Below, one piece after another: positions 22,600 to 29,034 of a stretch of DNA of 43,856 nucleotides. Position 1 is the stretch's first letter, and the number at the start of each line of letters is the position of its first letter. The stretch lies in the IMG/VR virus record IMGVR_UViG_3300017971_000426, positions 1 through 43,856 of that record; one strand, written 5' to 3'. Under the pieces are notes generated by a model. The model did no database searches. It was given only the letters and a program-made list of their open reading frames with translations, and was not told where the DNA came from. The translations under genes and the position numbers were made by a program. Source of the DNA: a virus.

Positions 22600-22617
22600 T
22601 ACTTATACATAGTTAAA
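22600..22617 (-). promoter_or_regulatory. Promoter-like 18-nt repeat, copy 3
   Basis: Identical to the copies at 18259-18276 and 20985-21002. It is 27 bp upstream of the HNH start. It sits back-to-back with the sigma-70-like promoter at 22627-22654, making a divergent promoter region. Confidence 0.7.
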
Positions 22618-22626
22618 TAGTTTTTA

Positions 22627-22654
22627 TTGACATTTTCCCTTTTTCTGGTATGAT
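22627..22654 (+). promoter_or_regulatory. Sigma-70-like promoter of the small plus-strand unit
   Basis: TTGACA (22627-22632), a 16-bp spacer and TATGAT (22649-22654) with an extended -10 TGG. It would start a transcript just before the 53-aa gene at 22687. Confidence 0.75.
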
Positions 22655-22686
22655 CGAAGTATACCGACAAACAAAGGGGTTAGACA

Positions 22687-22848
22687 ATGAGCAAACAAGG
22701 CCTAATAATCATAACCAGCGACAAAGCGAAGGTTATCAGGAAACAAGACAAAGACAAGGCAAGCGATAACCAGTCAAACAAGCCTAGCAAGCGCCTTGAT
22801 ATCGTGACTATCAATGGCAAGCGTAGGGTTATCGTAAGGCAGGACTAG
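22687..22848 (+). CDS. 53-aa small basic protein
   Basis: It begins MSKQGLIIITSDKAKVIRKQ and ends RLDIVTINGKRRVIVRQD. Two short strand-like segments (LIIITSDKAKVIRKQ and VTINGKRRVIVRQ) of similar pattern flank a Lys/Asp/Asn-rich linker, so it may be an internal duplication. An AAAGGGG SD lies upstream. It belongs to a two-gene plus-strand unit with promoter and terminator, opposite in direction to the surrounding island genes. Function unknown; a small inhibitor is a possibility only. Confidence 0.6.
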   Translation: MSKQGLIIITSDKAKVIRKQDKDKASDNQSNKPSKRLDIVTINGKRRVIVRQD

Positions 22849-22857
22849 GGGGAAACC

Positions 22858-22959
22858 ATGCAAAGGTTGATTGATAGGTTGAAACATTGGCTAGTGGTTA
22901 TCAGGCTACGCCGCAACAATTTGACTAGGGCAAAGCGTATAGTCAAGGCTGGTTATTAG
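22858..22959 (+). CDS. 33-aa basic peptide
   Basis: The peptide MQRLIDRLKHWLVVIRLRRN, followed by NLTRAKRIVKAGY, is strongly amphipathic and basic. The SD (GGGGGAAA) lies just upstream and the start is 9 bp after the previous stop. A terminator hairpin follows 23 bp downstream. It may interact with membranes or nucleic acid; small size limits confidence. Confidence 0.5.
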   Translation: MQRLIDRLKHWLVVIRLRRNNLTRAKRIVKAGY

Positions 22960-22982
22960 CCTTAGCCGCTTTGCTTTACACT

Positions 22983-23013
22983 AGGGGGTTAGGTGCAATG
23001 CTTAACCCCCTTT
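22983..23013 (+). terminator. Terminator of the small plus-strand unit
   Basis: AGGGGGTTA (22983-22991) pairs with TAACCCCCT (23003-23011), 11-nt loop, followed by TTCCTTT. It ends the 22687-22959 unit. Confidence 0.7.
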
Positions 23014-23159
23014 CCTTTGCCTTGCCGCTAGTCCTATGGCTCTCTATTTTGGCTTGTAAGCGATTTTTTCAAGGCCCCTGGTACCCTAGCATACCTAAGA
23101 CCATTTAAGGCCCTTAGAAAGCAATCTGAGCAACATTTAAGTGGTTGAAATCATAAAGA

Positions 23160-23192
23160 AAGGCCCCTAGCCAAGCAATAACTAGGGGCCTT
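23160..23192 (-). terminator. Terminator of the ArdC/GP88 operon
   Basis: AAGGCCCCTAG (23160-23170) pairs perfectly with CTAGGGGCCTT (23182-23192) across an 11-nt loop. Read leftward the stem is followed by a U-rich run (TTTCTTTATGATTT). It lies 31 bp after the zinc-ribbon gene stop. It faces the terminator of the plus-strand unit. Confidence 0.8.
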
Positions 23193-23222
23193 AGCTGCTA
23201 ACTAGGCTAAAGGGGTAAAGGC

Positions 23223-23504
23223 CTAGCAGCAACACCAAAGGCGCTTTGCACCGCATATACCGCATTTTTGGAAGTGGAAAGGGTGGCAAGTAGGGCAAGC
23301 GTACCTAAACAGGCCCTTGACTACTTTACCGCCGCATTGACTACATGGCATAGGCGGTTTTTGCATAGGTGAAGCGGTAGGTTGGTTATCACTAGCCTTG
23401 CAACGGTTTTGCTCTCTATAGTTTTTATTCCATTGCGCGTCACGGTAGAAAGCTTGCCGCTCTGCTTTGTTGTCAATATATGGTCCGCGTTTTTTGTTTT
23501 TCAT
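23223..23504 (-). CDS. Small multi-zinc-ribbon protein
   Basis: A 93-aa protein. The N-terminal ~50 residues are basic and disordered-looking. Three CxxC pairs follow: PCSQCGGKV, YACPTCHPFH and KCGICGAKRLWCCC, enough for at least one and possibly two zinc sites. It is the last gene of the minus-strand island operon. Possibly nucleic-acid-binding. No family assigned. Confidence 0.65.
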   Translation of the reverse strand: MKNKKRGPYIDNKAERQAFYRDAQWNKNYREQNRCKASDNQPTASPMQKPPMPCSQCGGKVVKGLFRYACPTCHPFHFQKCGICGAKRLWCCC

Positions 23505-23515
23505 GGGGTTAACTC

Positions 23516-24247
23516 CTATTTGAAATATTGCCTTTGTTGGTCTGTTAGTTTTTTGGTGCCGTGGTACACTAGGCCTATACGCTTTACCCCCTGAATTGCT
23601 GGTAGATCATTTTCATTGCCATAGGTGAAACCAGCTTTTTCTAGGGCCTCCCTGCTTTCAAATATACGCGCTATAGGCTTTAGGGGGTTTAACAAGTGGT
23701 CATGTTTTCCCCCTTGGGATTGTACCAGTTTGAAGTTATCAGGCAAAGCATTGAAATCGACAAATATTAGGCTTTTGGTATAGGCATAGAACGTCTTTTG
23801 CGGCAAGGCCTTTGCAACCTTAACCCATTGCTGGAAGTAGCGGAGCGAATAAAAATCGCCGCTATCATGTATCCGGACAATAGGCCTTTTAACCTTTGTC
23901 AATGCCTTAGTCATATGAAAAGCAAAGTTATCAAGAAAAGTGCAAGCGGTATTCCAGGCCCTAGCCGCTTTAACTACATTCCACCTATAGGACCCTTGCA
24001 AGGCATAGCATACAGAGCCGCAAGCGCCCGCACTAGGGCAAGTTAGGCAATGGGTTTGATTGTCAATGGTCTTTTGCTTTGTCTCAAGGTGGACGTTTTC
24101 AAAGGCCCCTAGCTTTGCCTCGGTATCAATAGGCAAGCGGTTGATAAACATTTTCAGGATATCAAAGGGGATAGCAAAGGCCTGAATACCAAAACTAACC
24201 GCGTCTAACTTACTAACCTTTTTGTTATTGTGGCTTAGTTTAATCAT
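23516..24247 (-). CDS. GP88-like phage protein
   Basis: A 243-aa protein. Cysteines at 67, 70, 76 and 80 lie in HCLTCPSAGACGSVCYALQG, followed by RIHDSGDFYSLRYFQQWVKV and a YAYTKS segment. This arrangement resembles the phage and plasmid 'gene product 88' family, whose biochemical function is not established (recalled, not searched). The cysteine cluster suggests a metal or Fe-S site. The SD (GAGGGGG) is inside the end of the preceding gene. Co-transcription with ArdC suggests a role in defence evasion or DNA transfer, as inference only. Confidence 0.7.
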   Translation of the reverse strand: MIKLSHNNKKVSKLDAVSFGIQAFAIPFDILKMFINRLPIDTEAKLGAFENVHLETKQKTIDNQTHCLTCPSAGACGSVCYALQGSYRWNVVKAARAWNTACTFLDNFAFHMTKALTKVKRPIVRIHDSGDFYSLRYFQQWVKVAKALPQKTFYAYTKSLIFVDFNALPDNFKLVQSQGGKHDHLLNPLKPIARIFESREALEKAGFTYGNENDLPAIQGVKRIGLVYHGTKKLTDQQRQYFK

Positions 24248-24249
24248 TG

Positions 24250-24441
24250 TTACCCCCTCAATAGTTCAAAAGTATAATCAACCATGGCGCTATACTCGTT
24301 AACTATATCGTTTTCGGTTAGGCTATCCTCTATAGCGTCAATTTCCCATTGTTCAAGACAACGGTTTAGCTTTGCCTCTAAAGAGTTAACCCTTTCCATT
24401 AGTAGATTTTCCCTTGCCTCGATCCAGCTATCTTTATTCAT
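24250..24441 (-). CDS. 63-aa helical protein between ArdC and GP88
   Basis: The best start is the ATG at 24441, with GAAAGGG upstream; the longer frame to 24510 would lie deep inside the ArdC gene. The product (MNKDSWIEARENLLMERVNS to YTFELLRG) looks fully helical and acidic. It overlaps the ArdC gene end by 8 nt. Function unknown. Confidence 0.6.
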   Translation of the reverse strand: MNKDSWIEARENLLMERVNSLEAKLNRCLEQWEIDAIEDSLTENDIVNEYSAMVDYTFELLRG

Positions 24442-25312
24442 TGCTAGGCCCTTTCTTATGTTTGGTGCCGTTGATAAGGTCAACCGCTTTTTGTGCCGCT
24501 TGTCCCGCATTGACTAGCAAGCGCCTATCATCTTTAAGAGCCCTTAACCAGTTTTGCACGTAAGCCGCTTGGTTTTGGTGTAGGTCCGCGCTATCAATTC
24601 CGCATTGCATACATAACAGAGCCGCGCCAATTTCTGCTATCAGCTCCTCTTTGCTATAGCTATCAGAGCCAAAACCATTAACCGCGTTTTGTTCAAACCT
24701 ACCTAAGCGGTTAGGGTGGCCAGTGCTATGCGTCAATTCGTGAAACAAGGTGGAATAATACCCCTCAACCGATTTAAAGCGGTTAGGGTCCGGTAGGTTA
24801 ATGAAATCTAGCGCGGGGGAATAACAGGCCATATTGCCGCTATGCCTGATTTCAGGCTTGCCTAACCATTCTGAAACAAGTTTTTCCGCCTGTTCAATCG
24901 GTTTGAAATCAAGGCCTTTGTCTTGTGGAATTTTGCTTTCTGGTATGTTTTCGCATTGATCCAGGTTAAAAGCGGTATAATATCGGACACAAGGAAAGGT
25001 TTTTTCCCTGCCTGTATCCTTATCAGTGCCGTTGATCCACTTCCAGAATACAATAGGAGTGCCCTTTTCGCCTTTCTTGACACTACCGCCTAACCGCTTG
25101 GCTTGTTTAAACGTCAACCAAAATGGTGAACTAAACCCCTCTTTAAAGGTAGTTAGAAAGCATACAAGGGCATTAATGCCCCTGTAAGGCTTGCCAGAAA
25201 GCAGGTTACACGGTGGGCGGGAATTTTTCCAAGGCTTGCGCCATGGTATAACCCCTTGTTCTAATTGGTCAATTATCCTATTGGTTACGATTTCAAAAAC
25301 TTTCTGGCTCAT
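24434..25312 (-). CDS. ardC: ArdC-type antirestriction protein
   Basis: A 292-aa protein with the family's two parts. The N-terminal ssDNA-binding domain (~1-130) has GVIPWRKPWK, SGKPYRGINAL, FWLTFKQAKRLGG and GEKGTPIVFWKW. The C-terminal metallopeptidase-like domain has HELTH at 191-195 and Glu227 in AEIGAALL, consistent with an HExxH...E zinc site. Family knowledge: ArdC-like proteins protect incoming DNA from restriction and are widespread on plasmids and phages. It is the first gene of the island operon with its own sigma-70-like promoter. Codon use differs from the phage's structural genes. Confidence 0.9.
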   Translation of the reverse strand: MSQKVFEIVTNRIIDQLEQGVIPWRKPWKNSRPPCNLLSGKPYRGINALVCFLTTFKEGFSSPFWLTFKQAKRLGGSVKKGEKGTPIVFWKWINGTDKDTGREKTFPCVRYYTAFNLDQCENIPESKIPQDKGLDFKPIEQAEKLVSEWLGKPEIRHSGNMACYSPALDFINLPDPNRFKSVEGYYSTLFHELTHSTGHPNRLGRFEQNAVNGFGSDSYSKEELIAEIGAALLCMQCGIDSADLHQNQAAYVQNWLRALKDDRRLLVNAGQAAQKAVDLINGTKHKKGPSNE

Positions 25313-25351
25313 AACTTACCCCTTTCATTAGTCTTTTGCTTGTGTCTTTTG

Positions 25352-25380
25352 ATCATAACACTATTTATTGACAATTGCAA
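25352..25380 (-). promoter_or_regulatory. Sigma-70-like promoter of the ArdC operon
   Basis: Read leftward: TTGCAA, 17-bp spacer, TATGAT, about 40 bp before the ArdC start codon, which has its own GAAAGGGG SD. Confidence 0.65.
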
Positions 25381-25490
25381 GGGGTAAAATTCCCCTATAT
25401 AATTATTTATAGGGAGTGGCAAGGGTACGTGTTACCGTGTTAGGGTAGGGTTAGGCCTAGCGGTTTAGTGTTAGGCCATTAGGTTGACCT

Positions 25491-25506
25491 TGGCACGGAC
25501 CTTGCA
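25491..25506 (+). promoter_or_regulatory. Sigma-54-like promoter match 7
   Basis: TGGCACGGACCTTGCA is a perfect match to TGGCAC-N5-TTGCW, rightward, about 214 bp before the first right-arm gene. Confidence 0.68.
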
Positions 25507-25519
25507 AGAGCTCTAGCTT

Positions 25520-25535
25520 TGGCACACTTTATGCA
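25520..25535 (+). promoter_or_regulatory. Sigma-54-like promoter match 8
   Basis: TGGCACACTTTATGCA has a perfect -24 box and spacing; the -12 box is ATGCA instead of TTGCA. It starts 29 bp after match 7. Confidence 0.55.
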
Positions 25536-25548
25536 AGCCGGCTTAGGT

Positions 25549-25564
25549 TGGCATGGCGCTTGCA
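25549..25564 (+). promoter_or_regulatory. Sigma-54-like promoter match 9
   Basis: TGGCATGGCGCTTGCA starts 29 bp after match 8, so the three are evenly spaced. It is the nearest of them to the right-arm operon and shares the downstream 10-mer ATAGTGTCAT with match 5. Confidence 0.6.
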
Positions 25565-25599
25565 GGTATAGTGTCATGTCATATATAGTGGCATACCTA

Positions 25600-25629
25600 C
25601 CATATATGGTCACGTATGGTCATATATGG
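25600..25629. repeat. CATATATGG repeats between promoter array and right arm
   Basis: CCATATATGGTCA at 25600-25612 is identical to 21296-21308 in the left control region. CATATATGG recurs at 25621-25629, with a GTATGGTC between. The palindromic CCATATATGG core suggests a dimeric binding site. Confidence 0.5.
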
Positions 25630-25719
25630 CCGGCGGAGAAAGCAATGAAAAACACAGGACTAAAAAGGGCCTAAATCGTGGAAAAAGGGTGGTACAAGAT
25701 ATGAAAGGCACAACTAACC

Positions 25720-25956
25720 ATGACTAAATCTGAATATAAACAAGGGGATTTTGTGATAGTGAAGTACGGTGACACCTTCAGTGGCTATATTACTGGGGTA
25801 GAACACGGTGAGTACACAGTATTTTACAGGGTCAGTGTGTTTTTGCCAGAGAAGCAACATTGGACAAGCCCTATTAAAATGCTTCCGGGAGAAATAACAG
25901 GATTAGATATTATTACCACTCTGAAACATAAAAAGGATACAATTCGTGAAAAATAA
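25720..25956 (+). CDS. SH3/KOW-like small protein, first gene of the right arm
   Basis: A 78-aa protein. Barrel start EYKQGDFVIVKYGDTFSGYI, then strands YTVFYRVSVFLPEKQH. The tail GLDIITTLKHKKDTIREK has Leu in place of the usual Met, the only member with this change. It follows the sigma-54-like trio, is preceded by a distant AAAGG, and overlaps the next gene by 11 nt. Confidence 0.65.
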   Translation: MTKSEYKQGDFVIVKYGDTFSGYITGVEHGEYTVFYRVSVFLPEKQHWTSPIKMLPGEITGLDIITTLKHKKDTIREK

Positions 25957-26161
25957 GTATAAATTTAAAATAGGTGATAAGGTTATTGCCAAAGAGAAAT
26001 ATAAGGGCATAGTTGTACGTGGGGTTGTGTTAGAGAGATCATCCAAAAGAGTTGGAAAACCTTTTAATATGTATTACTTAGAGGACTGTTCACTATTTTT
26101 CCTTGAGGATGAATTACGTTTAGAAACAATAAGTTATATGAAGGGGAGGAAAAATGGTTAA
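25946..26161 (+). CDS. SH3/KOW-like small protein with MK tail
   Basis: A 71-aa protein starting with GTG. Barrel signature YKFKIGDKVIAKEKYKGIVV, then MYYLEDCSLFFLEDELR and the tail LETISYMKGRKNG. The tail codons (AAGGGGAGG) form the SD of the next gene, which overlaps by 8 nt. Confidence 0.68.
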   Translation: MKNKYKFKIGDKVIAKEKYKGIVVRGVVLERSSKRVGKPFNMYYLEDCSLFFLEDELRLETISYMKGRKNG

Positions 26162-26375
26162 GTTACTGTTAATTAGTTGGTTGTTGGTAGGTTTCGGGGC
26201 TTGGTTGGGGCTGTCCATTCCTAAGTGGAATAGGATGTTAGATTGGTATTATACTCGCCAAATAATTGCTGGATTTTTTATGACGTTGATTTTATTCCCT
26301 ATCTCTCTATACAATAACAGAGATAAAACTTCTAGAAAAATTCCAAAAGGGTGGAGGAAAAACAATGGGAACTAG
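26154..26375 (+). CDS. Two-span membrane protein
   Basis: A 73-aa protein with hydrophobic segments at about residues 3-21 (KLLLISWLLVGFGAWLGLS) and 36-53 (QIIAGFFMTLILFPISLY), ending in a basic tail (KIPKGWRKNNGN). It lies between tail-bearing soluble proteins and has a strong GGGGAGG SD. Holin-like by topology, but far from the transglycosylase gene; a membrane takeover protein is another possibility. Confidence 0.6.
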   Translation: MVKLLLISWLLVGFGAWLGLSIPKWNRMLDWYYTRQIIAGFFMTLILFPISLYNNRDKTSRKIPKGWRKNNGN

Positions 26376-26928
26376 GAACATTACCGCTGTAGTTTGTGAT
26401 GGTAAGATCAAAGTTGCTCAGTACGGGCAATGGGATGGATACCCTACTGGACAGGGCGCAACTATTTGTGATTTTATACAAAATGAAATGGATCTAGAGG
26501 ATTTCCGGTGGTCAGTTAGGGAGTGCAGCTTTCTATCGGACGCGGATATACAGGCAATAGTTGACAAAGTAGGAGATGCTTGGCCCACCAAGTACCCAGA
26601 ATTTAGCAGAGATACTGCTGCTGATATCCTATCAATGATAAGTCGTGGTAATGTTAGAGATTTATGTAACTCTATTGATTTTGTTGCTGATTCTCTATTC
26701 TGTGAATACGCTTACGTGATCGACCTAGATAAGGAAGTGTTAGAGGTCTACAAAGGGTTCAACACTAAAAAGCTCCCAAAGCGTGAGAGATTCGCCAATA
26801 TGAAGGTTGGCAAGAAGTCTAGCAGTGGTGAGCAGTACCATCCAGTACGTTTGTGGGCTAAGTTTCCTTTTAAATACGCCACGGAAGAGAACATGGAGAA
26901 ATTAGAAAAGAGTCTAGAAGATGAATAA
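26365..26928 (+). CDS. Conserved phage protein with GTRN/QWDGYP motifs
   Basis: A 187-aa protein. Its start MGTRNITAVVCDGKIKVAQY followed by GQWDGYPTGQG is a signature I recall from many phage and bacterial hypothetical proteins. The remainder is helical with DADIQAIVDKVGDAWPTKYP, and later HPVRLWAKFPFKYATEEN. No catalytic assignment is safe. SD GGAGGAAAAA; overlaps neighbours by 11 and 8 nt. Confidence 0.7.
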   Translation: MGTRNITAVVCDGKIKVAQYGQWDGYPTGQGATICDFIQNEMDLEDFRWSVRECSFLSDADIQAIVDKVGDAWPTKYPEFSRDTAADILSMISRGNVRDLCNSIDFVADSLFCEYAYVIDLDKEVLEVYKGFNTKKLPKRERFANMKVGKKSSSGEQYHPVRLWAKFPFKYATEENMEKLEKSLEDE

Positions 26929-27208
26929 ACCTAACTATCAAGCGGGAGATTGGGTGTGGGTAAGGATACCTCCATACCTTACAGAGGTACGAACCAAAAT
27001 AGAATCAGTCTATGAGCAAATAACGGGTTATGAACATTACTCTTATACGGGGTCAGTGCCCCTTTATTCCAGAAAATATAAAGTTATGGGGTGGGGTCAA
27101 TACTTGACAGATAGACACATTCTTAGATATGATATAATAAACCAGATGAAAGTTAAAAGGAATAGAAATCGTGGGAAAAAAGAAGCGCAAGAAAAGACCA
27201 AAACCTAA
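26921..27208 (+). CDS. SH3-like small protein with extended MK tail
   Basis: A 95-aa protein. Barrel signature NYQAGDWVWVRIPPYLTEVR. The tail RYDIINQMKVKRNRNRGKK continues with EAQEKTKT because the frame stays open 38 nt into the next gene. A sigma-70-like promoter (27104-27133) is embedded in its 3' half. Confidence 0.62.
   Translation: MNKPNYQAGDWVWVRIPPYLTEVRTKIESVYEQITGYEHYSYTGSVPLYSRKYKVMGWGQYLTDRHILRYDIINQMKVKRNRNRGKKEAQEKTKT
27104..27133 (+). promoter_or_regulatory. Sigma-70-like promoter inside a coding end
   Basis: TTGACA (27104-27109), 18-bp spacer, TATGAT (27128-27133). It could start a transcript just before the 27171 gene. Confidence 0.5.
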
Positions 27209-27416
27209 ATATAAATACAAATGTGGGGATAGGGTAGATATAGAATGGTATGATCAGAGATGGGAGGCCACTATCATAAAGCGTGGTATTGATCGAAGAG
27301 ATTGGTCTCCAAAATACTGGATTACAGACTGGGCTGACGGAGAAATTGAAATGCACGAAAATGAAATCAGAGGATTTAATACCCTCTACTACATGAAAAA
27401 CAAAAGATATGCCTAA
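27171..27416 (+). CDS. SH3/KOW-like small protein with MK tail
   Basis: An 81-aa protein with a GTG start. A very basic N-terminus (GKKKRKKRPKPKYKYKCGD) precedes a barrel with RWEATIIKRGIDRRDW. The tail is GFNTLYYMKNKRYA. The start lies 38 nt inside the upstream gene; no later start codon precedes the barrel. Confidence 0.62.
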   Translation: MGKKKRKKRPKPKYKYKCGDRVDIEWYDQRWEATIIKRGIDRRDWSPKYWITDWADGEIEMHENEIRGFNTLYYMKNKRYA

Positions 27417-27678
27417 CAAGAAATACAAAAAGGGCGACAGAATCCTTGTCAGGCCGCACTCTCAGGTGGATTTTGGTACCTATTTCCATAATACTCACGG
27501 GACAGAGAAAGCAGAAATAGTTGATATAATAGAAGGTGTATCTCTTGAGGGTAATCTAATCTTTTCAATTATTTATGTGAGTTTTTTATGGAGTGATTTA
27601 ACGGGTAGAATCAATGCTACGGATATTCAGGGATTAGACACAGTGACTATGATGAAAGAGGGAAAGAGTGGTAATTAA
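27409..27678 (+). CDS. SH3/KOW-like small protein with MK tail
   Basis: An 89-aa protein. Barrel signature KYKKGDRILVRPHSQVDFGT and strands LIFSIIYVSFLWSDLTGR. The tail GLDTVTMMKEGKSGN has acidic Glu within the basic part. It overlaps the next gene by 11 nt. Confidence 0.65.
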   Translation: MPNKKYKKGDRILVRPHSQVDFGTYFHNTHGTEKAEIVDIIEGVSLEGNLIFSIIYVSFLWSDLTGRINATDIQGLDTVTMMKEGKSGN

Positions 27679-27883
27679 TCTAAAAAACAAAATTGTTAGT
27701 TACCAGGGATGCCTTTTCTCTTTCGAAGGCTGCCGTATAGAATATAGATATGATATCAACTATGTGTTTAGTAGAGTATTGCTGAGAGATTTGTTTATCC
27801 CCGGAAGGGTCGTAGAAACCGATAACATCAGGGAATTACAAGTGGTTTCTCCTATAGAATATATGAAGAGAGGTAAGGCGTGA
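27668..27883 (+). CDS. Small MK-tailed protein without barrel signature
   Basis: A 71-aa protein with a GTG start. It lacks K-x-G-D but has strand-like segments (NKIVSYQGCLFSFEGCRIEY). The tail is VVSPIEYMKRGKA. It is an example of the tail on a different N-terminal sequence. The tail codons include GAGAGG, the SD of the next gene, which overlaps by 4 nt. Confidence 0.6.
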   Translation: MVINLKNKIVSYQGCLFSFEGCRIEYRYDINYVFSRVLLRDLFIPGRVVETDNIRELQVVSPIEYMKRGKA

Positions 27884-28353
27884 ACATCTTTGTTACATAT
27901 TTAGACGCTCACAAGTCAGCTAGAGTACTGGACAACAAGCGAGTGATCAAAATGTGTCTAGAATCTGCTCAGTTGCTCTCTACCGCTATGCACGTTATGG
28001 GGGCTACTAATGCTCCCTATCGCCCCACTCATGTCAACCATCCTTGTGCAATCTGGACAAGGACTAACGCAGCTAACTACCTGTGGTTATTAAACCATTT
28101 CAGAGCCTTGTGCGATGAGTATAACTTTCGTTACGGTAAAACACATAAGTGTAAGCAATATTTGGAGATTTTCTATGCCGGCTATGCGTTCATGCCAGAG
28201 TCTAATGAAATCACTATGTTTCCTAACTGTACTAAATTCAAAAAAGAGCTCAATATATTCAAGGCTTACAGATTATGTCTAAAAGACAAGTGGGAAAATG
28301 ATAAGAGAAAGCCACAGTGGACTAATAGACAGAGACCGGGGTGGGCTAAGTGA
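27880..28353 (+). CDS. Probable DNA repair protein, often annotated pyrimidine dimer glycosylase
   Basis: A 157-aa protein with a GTG start. Its motifs MNIFVTYLDAHKSARVLDNK, VIKMCLESAQLLSTAMHVMG, RPTHVNHPCAIWTRTNAANY and HFRALCDEYNFRYGKTHK are recurrent in phage proteins annotated as pyrimidine dimer DNA glycosylase/endonuclease V-like. It does not resemble T4 endonuclease V closely by eye, so the enzyme activity is uncertain. The conserved His, Glu and Asn positions would suit a nucleic-acid enzyme. Confidence 0.65.
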   Translation: MNIFVTYLDAHKSARVLDNKRVIKMCLESAQLLSTAMHVMGATNAPYRPTHVNHPCAIWTRTNAANYLWLLNHFRALCDEYNFRYGKTHKCKQYLEIFYAGYAFMPESNEITMFPNCTKFKKELNIFKAYRLCLKDKWENDKRKPQWTNRQRPGWAK

Positions 28354-28667
28354 TTGTAAATGTTTACAGAATTTTGCCAGAGAAAAGATCGTGGGAAGTA
28401 CGATTTCTCTACTCTCTACCCGAGACAGAAAAAGAAAATAAAATGTATGTATTGACAGTGGGGGATGATATAAGTGAGCATTTAGCCAGAGTTTTTCTGA
28501 ACAATCCTCCTTTGTTATACCAAATAGAGGTTGAGTGCTTAACCGATTATCGACTAGATACGATCCGTACAATGCAGTTTAACCGTATGATAAATAAGGT
28601 AAAAAAAGAATTTGACAAGAGCGAATTAATTTGGTACGATCAATTAATAGGGAGGAAAAAACAATGA
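28350..28667 (+). CDS. 105-aa protein with internal MK-like motif
   Basis: It starts with GTG at 28350, overlapping the upstream stop by 4 nt. A beta-rich N-terminus (WEVRFLYSLPETEKENKMYV) is followed by DYRLDTIRTMQFNRMIN, which looks like an MK tail that continues for about 30 residues. Its end, VKKEFDKSELIWYDQLIGRK, is encoded by DNA holding a sigma-70-like promoter (28612-28640). Confidence 0.6.
   Translation: MIVNVYRILPEKRSWEVRFLYSLPETEKENKMYVLTVGDDISEHLARVFLNNPPLLYQIEVECLTDYRLDTIRTMQFNRMINKVKKEFDKSELIWYDQLIGRKKQ
28612..28640 (+). promoter_or_regulatory. Sigma-70-like promoter in the end of the 105-aa gene
   Basis: TTGACA (28612-28617), 17-bp spacer, TACGAT (28635-28640), ending 23 bp before the 28664 ATG. 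Confidence 0.6.
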
Positions 28668-28822
28668 CAGGAATAGAAGCATACTATCAGGCACTTACCT
28701 TTAAAAAGATGTGGATTAAGTTTCGTGACTATGGTATTCTCCATGATTGTGAGAAAGCCTTGCGCCATGCGAAGTTCTGTTACGAAATGTTTAAGAAATC
28801 CTACGAGTTGGCGGGTATTTAA
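28664..28822 (+). CDS. 52-aa helical protein
   Basis: The ATG at 28664 has an ideal SD (GGGAGGAAAAAACA). The product MTGIEAYYQALTFKKMWIKF, then HDCEKALRHAKFCYEMFKKS, looks like two helices with a regular spacing of aromatic and basic residues. Function unknown. Confidence 0.6.
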   Translation: MTGIEAYYQALTFKKMWIKFRDYGILHDCEKALRHAKFCYEMFKKSYELAGI

Positions 28823-29034
28823 TGAGCAAAACCTGTCAAATCAAAAATTGTTCTAAACACGCCAACCGGATTATAAGAGTTGGAGATGATTTGGTTTATT
28901 TGTGCCATGAGCATTATGATTTTATGGAAAAAGGTATTCGGGAGATCAACGAAAGAGTCAAAAACATGACTACCGAAGAAATGGAAGCTAGATTAAAAGA
29001 ACTGCAAGAGGAAGAGGATGAGCCAACCCATTGA
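28822..29034 (+). CDS. Small zinc-finger-like protein
   Basis: A 70-aa protein. Cysteines and histidines in KTCQIKNCSKHANR and LVYLCHEHYDFMEK suggest a zinc knuckle (C-x4-C...C-x-H). A charged helix follows (TTEEMEARLKELQEEEDE). It starts with a TAATG overlap and overlaps the next gene by 17 nt. Confidence 0.6.
   Translation: MSKTCQIKNCSKHANRIIRVGDDLVYLCHEHYDFMEKGIREINERVKNMTTEEMEARLKELQEEEDEPTH

Noticed and set aside
24442-24510. N-terminal extension of the 63-aa island gene
   Set aside because: It would lie within the conserved end of ArdC and lacks an SD. The internal ATG at 24441 has a good SD.
25644-25673. 9-codon frame between the promoter trio and 25720
   Set aside because: Too short and without independent support, although a GGAG lies upstream. 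It could be a leader peptide, but I cannot support it.
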